Origin: CAZQKE01 sp964593865
Lineage (GTDB): Bacteria > Chloroflexota > Anaerolineae > JAAYZQ01
Assembly (NCBI GenBank): GCA_964593865.1
Contig: CAZQKE010000089.1
Span: 3,872 to 67,871 of the forward strand
Reading direction: 5' to 3'
DNA length: 64,000 bases
Shown here: positions 1 to 8,419 of the stretch, piece by piece
Layout: each line of letters starts with the position of its first letter
Position numbering within the stretch: the stretch's first letter is position 1
Position numbers and translations under genes: made by a program
The notes under the pieces: generated by a model
The model's database searches: none
What the model saw: only the letters and a program-made list of their open reading frames with translations
What the model was told of the DNA's origin: nothing

Positions 1-279
1 GGTGCAGGCCAGGCTTGTCAGGATGATGGGCGTGGCTTTGACCAACGTATCGGAAAAGACACCGATGCTGCCAAAGGATGCCTGGGCGATGTGGGCGTAA
101 GCCCGCAAGGGATTGCCGCCGACAACGGCCAATACGATCCCGCCCAAAAACAGGGCGACCACAATGGCCCCCACCGAGATCAAGGGAGGCATCCAGCGCG
201 GAACTTCCTCTATGCGCGGCTCCACCCGAATTGCGAAGGGTATTTTCCCTTTCTTTCCCATCGTTGCCGTTTCAGACAC
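1..279 (-). CDS. ABC transporter permease, BMP-family nucleoside/sugar importer (partial, N-terminal part)
   Basis: This is the first 93 residues of an inner-membrane permease; the rest lies beyond the left edge. The proposed start is a GTG at 279, which overlaps the stop of the upstream ATPase gene by 8 bp; an in-frame ATG at 261 is the alternative. A charged N-terminus is followed by a hydrophobic segment (about residues 30-55) and then the pattern GGNPLRAY, typical of permeases of the BmpA/PnrA type importers. With the two preceding genes (binding lipoprotein, double ATPase) it forms one import operon. The substrate is inferred from family context (nucleosides or simple sugars), not seen. 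Confidence 0.8.
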   Translation of the reverse strand, partial: MSETATMGKKGKIPFAIRVEPRIEEVPRWMPPLISVGAIVVALFLGGIVLAVVGGNPLRAYAHIAQASFGSIGVFSDTLVKATPIILTSLACT

Positions 280-1819
280 CGTTCTTCTCCCCGTCGTCAA
301 CTTGTCCCGTCATCATCAGCCCGATCCGCTCTCGTGTGGTCTCATCCACCTCACCGTGCACCTCGCCCACGATCCGGCCTTCGTACAGGACGGCGATGCG
401 GTCGCTCAAGGAGATGATCTCATCCAGTTCCTCCGAGACCAAGAGGATGGCCGCCCCCCGACGGCGCAGGTCCAGCAGCAGGCGGTGGACTCCCTCAATA
501 GCGCCCACATCCAGTCCCCGCGTGGGTTGCATGGCGATCATCAGCTTCGGTTCCGCCGAGATCTCGCGGGCCAGGATGACGCGCTGCAGGTTGCCGCCGG
601 AAAGAAAGCGGACGGGGGTATCCACCGACGGCGCGCTGATGTCATAGGCTTCTTTCAGCTCCTGGGCACGGCGGCGGGCGGTGGGGTAGTGGACGGCCCA
701 GCCGTGGGCAATGGGCGGCCGGCGGTACGATTTGAGGATCAGGTTGTGGGTGATGCTCAGATTGGGGGCCGAACCGACCTCCTTGCGGTCCTCCGGTACG
801 TGGGCCACCCCCTGCTCGATGGCGGTGCGGGCCGAGCGGTTGCTGACCTCCCGGCCGTTGACCAGGACGCGCCCGGCGGTGCAGGGGCGCAGGCCGGTGA
901 TCACTTCGGCCAGCTCCCGCTGACCGTTGCCCGCCACCCCGGCGATGCCCAAAATCTCCCCGGCGCGGATTTGGAAGGAGACATTGCGCAGGGCGGGCAA
1001 TCCTTTGTCGTTTTCGGCGGAGACGCCCTCCACCGAAAGGACGATCTCCCCCGGCTCCTGCTCCTCCCGCTCAATGTGGAAGAGAACCGGTCGGCCCACC
1101 ATGAGCCGGGCCAGGTCGGCGGGGGTCGTTTCGGCGGGGCGCAGGCCGGCTGCCGTGACCCGCCCCTTGCGCAGGACGGTGATCCGGTCGGCGATTTCCA
1201 TCACCTCGCCCAGTTTGTGGGAGATAAAGACCATAGATTTGCCTTCGGCGATCATGCTGCGCAGGATGGCAAACAGGTCTTCGATCTCCTGGGGGGCCAG
1301 GACCGCCGTGGGTTCATCCAGGATCAAAATATCCGCACCGCGATAGAGCATTTTGAGGATCTCGACGCGCTGCTGCTCGCCCACAGAAAGCTGCCAGATC
1401 TTGGCCCTGGGGTCCACATAGAGGCCGAAACTCTCGGCCAGCTCGGCGATGCGCCGCTCGTAGCGGGACAGGTTCATCACAAAGCGCGGCTCATCAAGGC
1501 CCAGCAGGACGTTTTCTGTGACGGATTGGGAAGGGACCAGCATGAAATGTTGGTGGACCATGCCGATCCCGCGCTCGATGGCGTCGCGGGGGGAGCGAAA
1601 GGCGACCGGTTGGCCGTGGACGCGGATGATGCCCTCTTCGGGCCGGTAGAGACCGGCCAGGACGTTCATCAGCGTGCTCTTGCCCGCGCCGTTTTCGCCC
1701 AGCAGGGCGTGAATCTCGCCGCTGCGCAGCGTAAAGTCCACCCGGTCGTTGGCCAACACGCCGGGAAAACGTTTGGTGATCCCCCGCATTTCTACGGCAA
1801 AATCCTGGGGATTAGACAT
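272..1819 (-). CDS. ABC transporter ATP-binding protein with two ATPase domains (nucleoside/simple sugar importer)
   Basis: A 515-residue protein with two fused ABC domains, as in RbsA/NupO-type importers. The first domain has a Walker A GENGAGKST (about residues 41-49), a signature LSVGEQQR and a Walker B with LDEPTAVL. The second has the degenerate Walker A of this family (GVAGNGQREL) and signature LSGGNLQR. It powers import through the permease whose gene overlaps its end. The start chosen is ATG 1819, preceded by GGGGAGAG at good spacing; an in-frame ATG at 1843 adds eight residues but has no clear ribosome site. The gene lies downstream of the binding-protein gene, separated by a hairpin that may lower its expression. 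Confidence 0.93.
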   Translation of the reverse strand: MSNPQDFAVEMRGITKRFPGVLANDRVDFTLRSGEIHALLGENGAGKSTLMNVLAGLYRPEEGIIRVHGQPVAFRSPRDAIERGIGMVHQHFMLVPSQSVTENVLLGLDEPRFVMNLSRYERRIAELAESFGLYVDPRAKIWQLSVGEQQRVEILKMLYRGADILILDEPTAVLAPQEIEDLFAILRSMIAEGKSMVFISHKLGEVMEIADRITVLRKGRVTAAGLRPAETTPADLARLMVGRPVLFHIEREEQEPGEIVLSVEGVSAENDKGLPALRNVSFQIRAGEILGIAGVAGNGQRELAEVITGLRPCTAGRVLVNGREVSNRSARTAIEQGVAHVPEDRKEVGSAPNLSITHNLILKSYRRPPIAHGWAVHYPTARRRAQELKEAYDISAPSVDTPVRFLSGGNLQRVILAREISAEPKLMIAMQPTRGLDVGAIEGVHRLLLDLRRRGAAILLVSEELDEIISLSDRIAVLYEGRIVGEVHGEVDETTRERIGLMMTGQVDDGEKNGV

Positions 1820-1915
1820 AAGACTCTCCCCGTGCGAGATCATCCAGGAAAGCTTGGAATTTGTCTATATCCTGCCAATGTCTATCGTGCATCGGCAACC
1901 CACTGCCCAGGGACA

Positions 1916-1952
1916 ACAAAGGGCCGGGGAGACAAGCATCCCCCCGGCCCCT
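1916..1952 (-). terminator. GC-rich hairpin between binding-protein and ATPase genes
   Basis: GGGCCGGGG and its complement are separated by about 11 bases (1921-1951). On the minus strand the stem is followed by CTTTGTTG, a weak U-tract. It lies just after the BMP lipoprotein stop and 100 bp before the ATPase start. This is a common place for a partial terminator or mRNA-protecting hairpin that keeps the binding protein in excess over the ATPase and permease. Confidence 0.6.
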
Positions 1953-1959
1953 TCTCCCC

Positions 1960-3171
1960 TCAGTCTGACAACTCCGGCAGCTCGGCGGTGATGCCTTCGG
2001 CCCACCAGTACATGCAGTACTTGCATTCCAGACCGGGTGCACCGGGCGGGAACTGGTCTAGGTCGCTTTGCTCCATCTTTTCGCCTGCCGGGACGACAAT
2101 GTTGCCCTGGTTGTCCTTGATCGGCCCGGCAAAGACGTCAAAGCGGGTGAATTCTCCGGCCAGCATCTTGGCCAGCGTGTCCTTTACCAACTGCACATCC
2201 TCGGCAGGGAGGTCGGCGATGCCGGGCGGCGGCGTCTCCCCTTCCATAAAGCCAAAGAGTCCCAACGCGCCGCTATCGGCGTCAAAGTAGTGCCAGCCCA
2301 CCTCATAGGTCCCGTCGCGGACACCCTCGGCAATCTGGACATAGACCGGCCCCCAGTTCCAGTAGGGCGCGGTCAGGCAGGCATCCACCTTGCAGGAACC
2401 GTACCAGTCGTAGGTCACGCCCCACTTGCCCTTCTCCTGGGCCACGTCGGCCACGGCGGGCGTATCGGCCCCGGTAAAGACGACTTGGGCACCGGCGTCA
2501 AAGAGGGAGGCGGCAGCTTCCTTCTCCACAACCGGATCGTGCCAGGTGTGGATCCAGCGGACGTCCATCGTGCATTCAGGGCAGGTCTTTTTCATCCCCA
2601 GGGCGATGGCATTGCCCAAGCGGATCTCCTCCGGGATGGGGAAGGTGGCCATGTAGCCCAGTTTGGGGTTGCCGTCCACCTTGGCCCGCGAACCGGCCAG
2701 CATCCCGGCCAGGTACTTCATGTCTTCCATGGCCCCGAACAGGTTGCCAAAGTTCTTCTGGTTGGACTTGTAACCGCTGATGTGGATGTAGGTGATGTCG
2801 GGGAATTCCTCGGCGACCGTCTCCATGGCATCCATGTAGCCGAAAGAGGTGCCGAAGATTAGGTCAAACCCTTTGCGGGAGAGGCTGCGAAAGACCTGTT
2901 CCGAATCCGCGCCTTCGGGCACGTTCTCGATGTAGGCCACGTGGACATTGTCCATGTGCTCACCCACATACTCCAAGCCTTCATAGTGAGCCTGGCTCCA
3001 GCCGCCGTCGTCGTGGGGGCCGATGAGGACCATCGCCACGTTGAACTTGCCCTTCTCAATGGCCGGAATCTCGAACCCGCCGACCACTTCGGGCTTTTCC
3101 TCGCCGCAAGCACTCAGTGCCAGGGAGAGGAGCAACACGATCACAACCGCCCATGTTCCTTTTCTGGTCAT
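1960..3171 (-). CDS. BMP-family substrate-binding lipoprotein (BmpA/PnrA-like)
   Basis: A 403-residue lipoprotein that captures solute outside the membrane for the ABC importer encoded by the next two genes. It has a signal sequence with lipobox LSAC and the lipidated cysteine at residue 22. The body carries family signs such as VAMVLIGPHDDGGWSQAHYEG near residue 45, GFDLIFGTSFGYMDA, and the KLGYMATFP and GADTPAV segments of the periplasmic-binding fold. The start ATG 3171 follows a strong GAGGAGG site. PnrA-type proteins bind purine nucleosides; that substrate is an inference here. It is the first gene of the operon, from the promoter at 3251-3279. Confidence 0.92.
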   Translation of the reverse strand: MTRKGTWAVVIVLLLSLALSACGEEKPEVVGGFEIPAIEKGKFNVAMVLIGPHDDGGWSQAHYEGLEYVGEHMDNVHVAYIENVPEGADSEQVFRSLSRKGFDLIFGTSFGYMDAMETVAEEFPDITYIHISGYKSNQKNFGNLFGAMEDMKYLAGMLAGSRAKVDGNPKLGYMATFPIPEEIRLGNAIALGMKKTCPECTMDVRWIHTWHDPVVEKEAAASLFDAGAQVVFTGADTPAVADVAQEKGKWGVTYDWYGSCKVDACLTAPYWNWGPVYVQIAEGVRDGTYEVGWHYFDADSGALGLFGFMEGETPPPGIADLPAEDVQLVKDTLAKMLAGEFTRFDVFAGPIKDNQGNIVVPAGEKMEQSDLDQFPPGAPGLECKYCMYWWAEGITAELPELSD

Positions 3172-3250
3172 TTCATCCCTCCTCTATTTTATTGTGACGG
3201 ATTGAACACCGCGCCACAACGGTTCGCCGTCGTCCGTCCGGCGCGGGTCA

Positions 3251-3279
3251 ATTATACCCCAAAATCTGATGGGCGGCAA
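3251..3279 (-). promoter_or_regulatory. Sigma-A promoter of the BMP importer operon
   Basis: On the minus strand: -35 TTGCCG (3274-3279), 17-bp spacer, perfect -10 TATAAT (3251-3256). It lies about 80 bp before the BMP lipoprotein start. Confidence 0.75.
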
Positions 3280-3744
3280 GTAAACGAAAGGTGGGAGCGC
3301 AAGCCCAAGCCGCAAGCAGGATTGAACCGGTCGCCGGAAAAGCGGATGGCGGGAGGTCGGCAAGCCGACCGTACGGGGATTCTGGGTAACCGCTTGCCTC
3401 TGTCGGCCCAAATGGCCAGGGGCGTGGTGCGTGGAGAGGAAACGGTCTGACCGGCGGCCGGGAGATTCTACCGCGAGAGCACGCCTTTGCTGCCGAAAGG
3501 ACAAACCGGTGATTGTGGTTACCGTTGCCAACCTGCCCGTACCGGTGTTGATCTACGCCGGTCGGTTCTCCTCCGTGGCGGCCAACCCTGGGCGGGAACC
3601 GGGAAGTTTATCGTGCTTTGTGCATCATCCGTGCCCTGTTTCCCGGAGACCGTTGCGCTTCGTCGGGGATGCGGATCCGACCGGTAGGTCTTTCTGGGCC
3701 GGTTGATGCTTTCCCGGCTGTCCCGTTGCAATGTGGCTCTGTAC
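3280..3744. other. Gene-free stretch upstream of the BMP operon
   Basis: About 465 bp between the BMP promoter and the end of the CBS gene. The open frames here have no conserved look, no ribosome site and compete on both strands. I see no tRNA, terminator or clear repeat. It may hold a decayed gene, but nothing can be named. Confidence 0.5.
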
Positions 3745-4440
3745 TTATCCTTCTATGATCCGGTGGTAGGGGATGAATCCTTTGCTCCCCCAGCCTCGGC
3801 CTTCGCGGGCATCTAGGATTTCCACATTAATTTCGGCCAAGCCGTCTACCAGCGATTGCCGGTCCACGTCCTCTACTTTGACGGTGACGAGCTGTTTGTC
3901 GGGTTCTTGGGCCGGTAGGGTGGTCAAGCGGATGATGTTGCCTCCTAGTTCGGCAATGCGACCTGTCAACCGCGCCAATTCCCCTCTGACATCGCGGACG
4001 ACCAGAGTCAAGCGCACGCCGGTTGAGCGCGCGCCCAGTTGCTCGACAAAGATGTTGAACAGATCGGTCTCGGTGATGATGCCTACCAACCGATCTTGGC
4101 GCACCACCGGCAGGCAGCCGATTTTGTGCTCGGCCATGACCAGGGCCGCCTCCTCCAGGGGGCAGTCTTCTTCAACGACGATGACTTTTCTGGTCATGGC
4201 GTCACGGACCTGCATTTTAGCCAGCAGAAAATTGATTTCCCAGACGCTCAAAGAGGTAGCCGGAGAAGGGGACGCTTGTAGTAAGTCGGTTTGGGTGACG
4301 ATGCCTACCAATCGGTCCTTCTTTTTGACGACCGGTAGATGGCGCAATCGGTTCTTGCGCATCAAACGGATGGCTTCTTCGACAGAAGTTTTGGGTGAGA
4401 CGACGATAGGATCTTTGGTCATCCAATCCCGCACGAACAT
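3745..4440 (-). CDS. CBS-domain pair protein with C-terminal ACT-like region (AcuB-like)
   Basis: A 231-residue cytosolic protein. Two CBS motifs form one Bateman module: residues about 7-60 (MTKDPIVVSP, LRHLPVV, LVGIVTQTDLL) and about 78-132 (MTRKVIVVEEDCPLEEAA, IGCLPVV, LVGIITETDLF). Residues about 145-215 resemble an ACT/regulatory fold (VRLTLVVRDVRGELARLTG). CBS modules usually bind adenine nucleotides and sense energy charge; the target here is unknown. The ATG follows GAGGAGGAG, 12 bp after the dCMP deaminase stop, so the gene is probably the last of the upp-deaminase-CBS group. Confidence 0.85.
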   Translation of the reverse strand: MFVRDWMTKDPIVVSPKTSVEEAIRLMRKNRLRHLPVVKKKDRLVGIVTQTDLLQASPSPATSLSVWEINFLLAKMQVRDAMTRKVIVVEEDCPLEEAALVMAEHKIGCLPVVRQDRLVGIITETDLFNIFVEQLGARSTGVRLTLVVRDVRGELARLTGRIAELGGNIIRLTTLPAQEPDKQLVTVKVEDVDRQSLVDGLAEINVEILDAREGRGWGSKGFIPYHRIIEG

Positions 4441-4452
4441 CGGTTCTCCTCC

Positions 4453-4941
4453 TCATCTTGCCCGCTCGAATTTATCCAGCTGCACACCGGCGGCTTCCAA
4501 AAAACCGACGGCGATCTCGTCGGGGTATTCGCCGCCGTAGACGACACGGACGATCCCGGCATTGATGATCATTTTGGCACAGGTCAAGCAGGGTTGATGG
4601 GTGACGTAGATGGTGCTACCCGAAACATCCACGCCGTGGAGGGCCGCTTGGATGATGGCATTCTGTTCGGCGTGGAGGGTGCGCACACAATGGCCGCCGA
4701 CCATGAGGCAACCAACTTCGGTGCAGTGGGGCAAGCCGGTTGGTGCGCCGTTGTAGCCGGTGGTCAAGATTCGCTTATCGCGGACGATGACGGCCCCTAC
4801 GGCGGCGCGCGGGCAGGTGCTCCGTCGCGCTACCTGGAAGGTAATCTCCATGAAATAATCGTCCCATGCCGGGCGCCGCACCGATTCCGCAACCTGCCGG
4901 TCATTCCCCCATTCCCTATCGGTCATTCTTCCATTCCCCAT
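4453..4941 (-). CDS. dCMP/cytidine deaminase family protein (ComEB-like)
   Basis: A 162-residue zinc deaminase. The zinc and proton-shuttle motif HAEQNAI and the second zinc motif PCLTCAKMI are both present, and the core from about residue 25 matches ComEB-type deoxycytidylate deaminases, which convert dCMP to dUMP for dTTP synthesis. It follows upp by 6 bp, so the pair probably forms a pyrimidine-salvage operon. The start is uncertain. The first 16 codons are made of short CATT/GGTCATT repeats (4900-4949), so translation may begin further in, for example at the GTG at 4881. Confidence 0.87.
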   Translation of the reverse strand: MGNGRMTDREWGNDRQVAESVRRPAWDDYFMEITFQVARRSTCPRAAVGAVIVRDKRILTTGYNGAPTGLPHCTEVGCLMVGGHCVRTLHAEQNAIIQAALHGVDVSGSTIYVTHQPCLTCAKMIINAGIVRVVYGGEYPDEIAVGFLEAAGVQLDKFERAR

Positions 4942-4949
4942 TGGTCATT
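4900..4949. repeat. Short imperfect CATT-word repeats
   Basis: Repeated words of the form GGTCATT, CCATTCCC and ATTGGTCATT lie between upp and the deaminase core. The same kind of sequence recurs at about 6870-6893 and at 49955-50031. This looks like small slippage-prone junction repeats placed in operon gaps. Confidence 0.55.
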
Positions 4950-5619
4950 AAGGAATCCTCTCCGTCTCATCCGCCTTTGTACCGAACAGGCGATCTCCCG
5001 CATCGCCCAGACCGGGGACGATATAGCCCCTGTCGTTGAGGCAGCAGTCGGCAGCGGCGATGTAGATGTCCACGTCGGGATGGGCCTGTTGCATGGCGGC
5101 GATCCCTTCCGGTGCGGCAATGAGGCCCACATACTTGATGCGCTGCAGGCCGTGGCGTTTGAGAATGTTGCAGGCCGCCACCGCCGAGCCGCCGGTGGCC
5201 AGCATCGGGTCCAGCAGCAGACAGAGGTCTACTTCCTCGGCGGAGGGCAGCTTGCAATAATATTCGACCGGCTGCAAGGTCTCTTCATCGCGGTAAAGGC
5301 CGATGTGCCCGATCTGGGCTTCGGGCAGCAGGTTCCAGATAGGGTCCACCATGCCCAGCCCTGCGCGCAGGACCGGGACCAGGGCCACCCGCTCGGCCAG
5401 GGCGTAGCCGGTCGCCGGGGCCAGAGGGGTCATGACCGTTTTGGTGACCAAAGCCAGGTCGGCCAGGGCTTCGTAGGCCAGGAGGGTGGTGATCTCCCAG
5501 GTCAACTCCCGGAAGCGACGCACGCCGGTATCGGCCCCCCGCAGGACGGTCAGCTTATGGCGCACCAGCGGGTGTTTGGATTCATAGACATTTTTGGGTA
5601 CCTTGTTTGCAGAGTTCAC
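4948..5619 (-). CDS. upp: Uracil phosphoribosyltransferase
   Basis: A 223-residue cytosolic enzyme that makes UMP from uracil and PRPP. The PRPP-binding loop appears as DPMLATGGSA, and the N-terminal HPLVRHKLTVLR and C-terminal YIVPGLGDAGDRLFGT are typical of Upp. Length fits the family (about 208) with a short N-terminal extension. The start is a GTG at 5619 with GGGGGA five bases before it. It leads a salvage group with the dCMP deaminase and the CBS protein. Confidence 0.97.
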   Translation of the reverse strand: MNSANKVPKNVYESKHPLVRHKLTVLRGADTGVRRFRELTWEITTLLAYEALADLALVTKTVMTPLAPATGYALAERVALVPVLRAGLGMVDPIWNLLPEAQIGHIGLYRDEETLQPVEYYCKLPSAEEVDLCLLLDPMLATGGSAVAACNILKRHGLQRIKYVGLIAAPEGIAAMQQAHPDVDIYIAAADCCLNDRGYIVPGLGDAGDRLFGTKADETERIP

Positions 5620-5692
5620 GGATTTCCCCCTGTATCCAAGCTACCTGCGGCGATCCGTTCGGTGAATCGGGTGTTTTTGATTCTGCTGCCCG

Positions 5693-6853
5693 TCAGCCAT
5701 GCCGTTGGGCAAAGCGGGCCATGCGCTCCAACGCCTCCTCTATCTGTTCATAGGCGGTGGCGTAAGAGCAACGCACGTGCCCCGCGCCGCAGGCACCGAA
5801 GGCACTGCCCGGTACGCAGGCCACCTTTTCCTCCATCAGCAACCGTTCGGAAAATTCCTCGTCGCTCATGCCGGTTGCCTCAATGGAGGGGAAGGCGTAG
5901 AAGGCCCCTTTCGGCTCAAAGCAGGTCAAGCCGATGCTGTTCAGCCCGTCTACGATGAGGCGGCGGCGGCGGTCGTAGCGGGCGCGCATCTCTTGAACCG
6001 CTTCTTCGCCGCGACGCAGGGCTTCCAGGGCGGCGAACTGGGCCGTGGTCGGTGCGGACATGATGGTGTACTGATGGACTTTGCGCATCGCGCCCAAAAT
6101 CTCCGCCGGGGCGGCGGCGTAGCCGATACGCCAGCCGGTCATGGCATAGGATTTGGAAAAGCCGCCCAGCAGGATCGTCCGCTTTTGCATCCCCGGCAAG
6201 GAGGCGAAGCAGGTGTGCTCCACGCCGTAGACCAAGCGGTCATAGATCTCGTCCGAGATGACCAACAGGTCATGTTTTTCGGCCACGCGGGCAATATCCA
6301 GCAGACGTTCGCGGCTCATCACCGCGCCGGTGGGGTTGTTGGGGTAGGCCAGCAACAGCGATTTGGTCCTCTCGGTGATGGCTGCTTCCACTTGGGAAGC
6401 AAGCAGCTGAAAATCGTTCTCCACATCGGTACAGACATTGACCGGCTCTCCCCCGGCAAAGATCACCTCCGGGTTGTAGGAGACAAAGCACGGCTCCGGG
6501 ACGATCACCTGATCGCCGGGGTCCACGGTGGCGGTAAGGGCCAGATAGAGGGCCTCGGAGACGCCGACGGTGATGAGCAGCTCGGTCTCCGGGTCATAGC
6601 GCACGCCGTAGAGCCGTTCCAGGTGTTCGGCCAGGGCGACGCGCAACTCCATGATGCCGGAGTTGGAGGTGTAGTGGGTTTCCCCAGCTTCCAGGGAATC
6701 GATCCCGGCGCGGACGATGCCCGGCGGCGTGGCAAAATCGGGTTCACCGATGCCTAACGAGATCACATCATCCATCGTAGCGGCAATGTCAAAAAAGCGA
6801 CGGATACCGCTGGGTGGCACGGCCTGGACTTTTTGGGCGACAAAGGTCTTCAT
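5693..6853 (-). CDS. Pyridoxal-phosphate aminotransferase, class I/II (aspartate aminotransferase-like)
   Basis: A 386-residue fold-type I aminotransferase. The PLP lysine is in GGFSKSYAMTGWRIGY, with the conserved YPNNPTG and SDEIYDRL motifs before it and VRCSYAT near the end. It likely moves amino groups between an amino acid and 2-oxoglutarate; the exact substrate cannot be read from sequence. The start ATG 6853 (MKTFVAQ) has AGGAG nine bases upstream, which is better than upstream in-frame ATGs. It is third in the operon transaldolase, small protein, aminotransferase. Confidence 0.9.
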   Translation of the reverse strand: MKTFVAQKVQAVPPSGIRRFFDIAATMDDVISLGIGEPDFATPPGIVRAGIDSLEAGETHYTSNSGIMELRVALAEHLERLYGVRYDPETELLITVGVSEALYLALTATVDPGDQVIVPEPCFVSYNPEVIFAGGEPVNVCTDVENDFQLLASQVEAAITERTKSLLLAYPNNPTGAVMSRERLLDIARVAEKHDLLVISDEIYDRLVYGVEHTCFASLPGMQKRTILLGGFSKSYAMTGWRIGYAAAPAEILGAMRKVHQYTIMSAPTTAQFAALEALRRGEEAVQEMRARYDRRRRLIVDGLNSIGLTCFEPKGAFYAFPSIEATGMSDEEFSERLLMEEKVACVPGSAFGACGAGHVRCSYATAYEQIEEALERMARFAQRHG

Positions 6854-6882
6854 TTGTCCCATCTCCTTTGATTGGTCATTGT

Positions 6883-7131
6883 TCATTCTTTGGTTTCTAC
6901 GGTCCAACGGTCTTTCCGCTCGCAGTAATGCAGGTCAAACCGTCGGGCCGTGTCGGTGCATACCCGAAATGCAGGGCCTTGCGGCGTGCGCCAACGGGCT
7001 TCTATCTCGGCAACGGCGTAGTGGTGGCCCTGCCAGGTAAAAGCACGCGGCTCTTGGGCGTATGTGTAACCGGAATAGCACTCCACCCGCGCCTCGGCAA
7101 CCCCTGTGCCGGGGCCTGGTTCCTCGGCCAT
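6883..7131 (-). CDS. Small conserved protein of unknown function (DUF6504-like)
   Basis: An 82-residue soluble protein rich in aromatic residues. Its layout, VECYSGY then FTWQGHHYAVAEIEARW then RRFDLHYCERKDRWTV, resembles small DUF6504-type proteins by memory of the family; this is not verified. It starts 7 bp after the transaldolase stop and ends 29 bp before the aminotransferase start, so it is co-transcribed with both. No catalytic motif is visible and no function is proposed. Confidence 0.72.
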   Translation of the reverse strand: MAEEPGPGTGVAEARVECYSGYTYAQEPRAFTWQGHHYAVAEIEARWRTPQGPAFRVCTDTARRFDLHYCERKDRWTVETKE

Positions 7132-7138
7132 GTTCCCC

Positions 7139-8224
7139 TCACTTCTTGGCTTCTATGACGGCCAGCAAGGAATCGAAGGAGCGGGAAAAAGCGATCACCC
7201 CATCATCCAGCAGCTGACGGGTCACGGCGTCCAAACTGATGCCCAGGTCGGCGAGCCGTCGTAGCAGATCACGGGCTTCATCTATCCCTTCTTCCAGGGT
7301 GAGGGCCACCCGACCGTGGTCCAAGAACGCTTCCAGGGTGACGGGCGGCAGGGTGTTGACCGTATGAGGGCCGATGAGCGGCTCCACGTAGAGGGTATCG
7401 GGGTAGGCCGGGTTTTTGGTGCTGGTGCTGGCCCAAAGGGGCCGTTGGACCCGCGCACCTCGGTCTGCCAGCCGTTCCCACCGTTCACCGGCAAAGATCT
7501 CTTTGAAAAGGGCATACGTAGATTTGGCGCAGGCGACGGCGATCTTGCCCTTCAGGGCCTTTGCTTGGGGGCTGGCAATGGAATCCAAGAGGCGGTCTAC
7601 GGCGGTGTCAATGCGGCTGACAAAGAAGGACGCCACCGAGGCCGATTGGGAAAGGTCCAACCCGGCGACGGCCCGCCGTTCCAACCCGGCGATGTAGGCG
7701 AGGGCCACGTCGCGGTAGACATCCAATGAGAAGATGAGGGTCACGTTGACGTTGACCCCCTGACCGATGAGGGATTCGATGGCGGGAATGCCCTCCGACG
7801 TAGCCGGGACTTTGATCATCACATTCGGTCGGTCTAGGGCGGTGTAAAGGCGCTTGGCTTCGGCGACGGTCCCTTCGGTGTCATGGGCCAAGTGGGGGTT
7901 GACCTCCAAACTGACGTAGCCGTCTTCCCCTTCGCTCGCCTCAAACACAGGGCGCAAGATGTCGGCAGCCCGCCGAATATCCTCAATGACCAGATCTTCG
8001 TAGATCTCCAGGGTGGATTTGCCCGTGGTGGCCAAAAGGGCCAGGGCGTCGTCATAGTCGTCGCTGTGGCCGATGGCTTGGTTCAGGATGGTGGGGTTGG
8101 AGGTGACGCCGCGCACTCCCTGTTCGACCAGGGCTTGCAGCCCTCCGCCGTTGAGCAATCCCCGACTGATGTTGTCATACCAGATTGACTGGCCCAATTC
8201 GGCCAAGCGGTGTAGTTTCGTCAT
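7139..8224 (-). CDS. tal: Transaldolase
   Basis: A 361-residue cytosolic enzyme of the non-oxidative pentose phosphate pathway; it moves a dihydroxyacetone unit between sugar phosphates. The N-terminus has the family motif GVTSNPTILNQAI. The Schiff-base lysine is in VMIKVPATSEGIPAI, followed by GVNVNVTLIFSLDVYRDVA. Its length fits the longer actinobacterial-type transaldolase rather than the short FSA type. It heads an operon driven by the promoter at 8362-8390 with an untranslated leader of about 130 bases that contains a hairpin. Confidence 0.95.
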   Translation of the reverse strand: MTKLHRLAELGQSIWYDNISRGLLNGGGLQALVEQGVRGVTSNPTILNQAIGHSDDYDDALALLATTGKSTLEIYEDLVIEDIRRAADILRPVFEASEGEDGYVSLEVNPHLAHDTEGTVAEAKRLYTALDRPNVMIKVPATSEGIPAIESLIGQGVNVNVTLIFSLDVYRDVALAYIAGLERRAVAGLDLSQSASVASFFVSRIDTAVDRLLDSIASPQAKALKGKIAVACAKSTYALFKEIFAGERWERLADRGARVQRPLWASTSTKNPAYPDTLYVEPLIGPHTVNTLPPVTLEAFLDHGRVALTLEEGIDEARDLLRRLADLGISLDAVTRQLLDDGVIAFSRSFDSLLAVIEAKK

Positions 8225-8311
8225 GATGCGTCTCCCTAAAAAATGGCGGACCGTCTACGAATTGAGTGCGGATGTACCCGACCCGGCGGCACAGGTTTCC
8301 GTCGGTTGAAG

Positions 8312-8347
8312 CCGCACCTTGCAGGCCGTGGCTGCGGTCCGGTGCGG
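8312..8347 (-). promoter_or_regulatory. Leader hairpin upstream of transaldolase
   Basis: CCGCACC and GGTGCGG (7 bp) enclose 22 bases that can themselves pair. The structure sits just after the expected transcription start and about 90 bases before the transaldolase start. No U-tract follows, so it may affect mRNA stability rather than terminate. Confidence 0.4.
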
Positions 8348-8361
8348 GCAACCTTTTGAAA

Positions 8362-8390
8362 ACATTAGCACGAACCGATCATTTTGTCAA
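8362..8390 (-). promoter_or_regulatory. Sigma-A promoter of the transaldolase operon
   Basis: On the minus strand: perfect -35 TTGACA (8385-8390), 17-bp spacer, -10 TAATGT (8362-8367). Confidence 0.8.
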
Positions 8391-8419
8391 CTGCATCATC
8401 GCACATCACCCTCGGCCCT

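Noticed and set aside
113..2290. A 725-residue plus-strand open frame opposite the ABC ATPase
   Set aside because: It is the complement of two well-supported genes; high GC makes long antisense frames. No domain or ribosome site.
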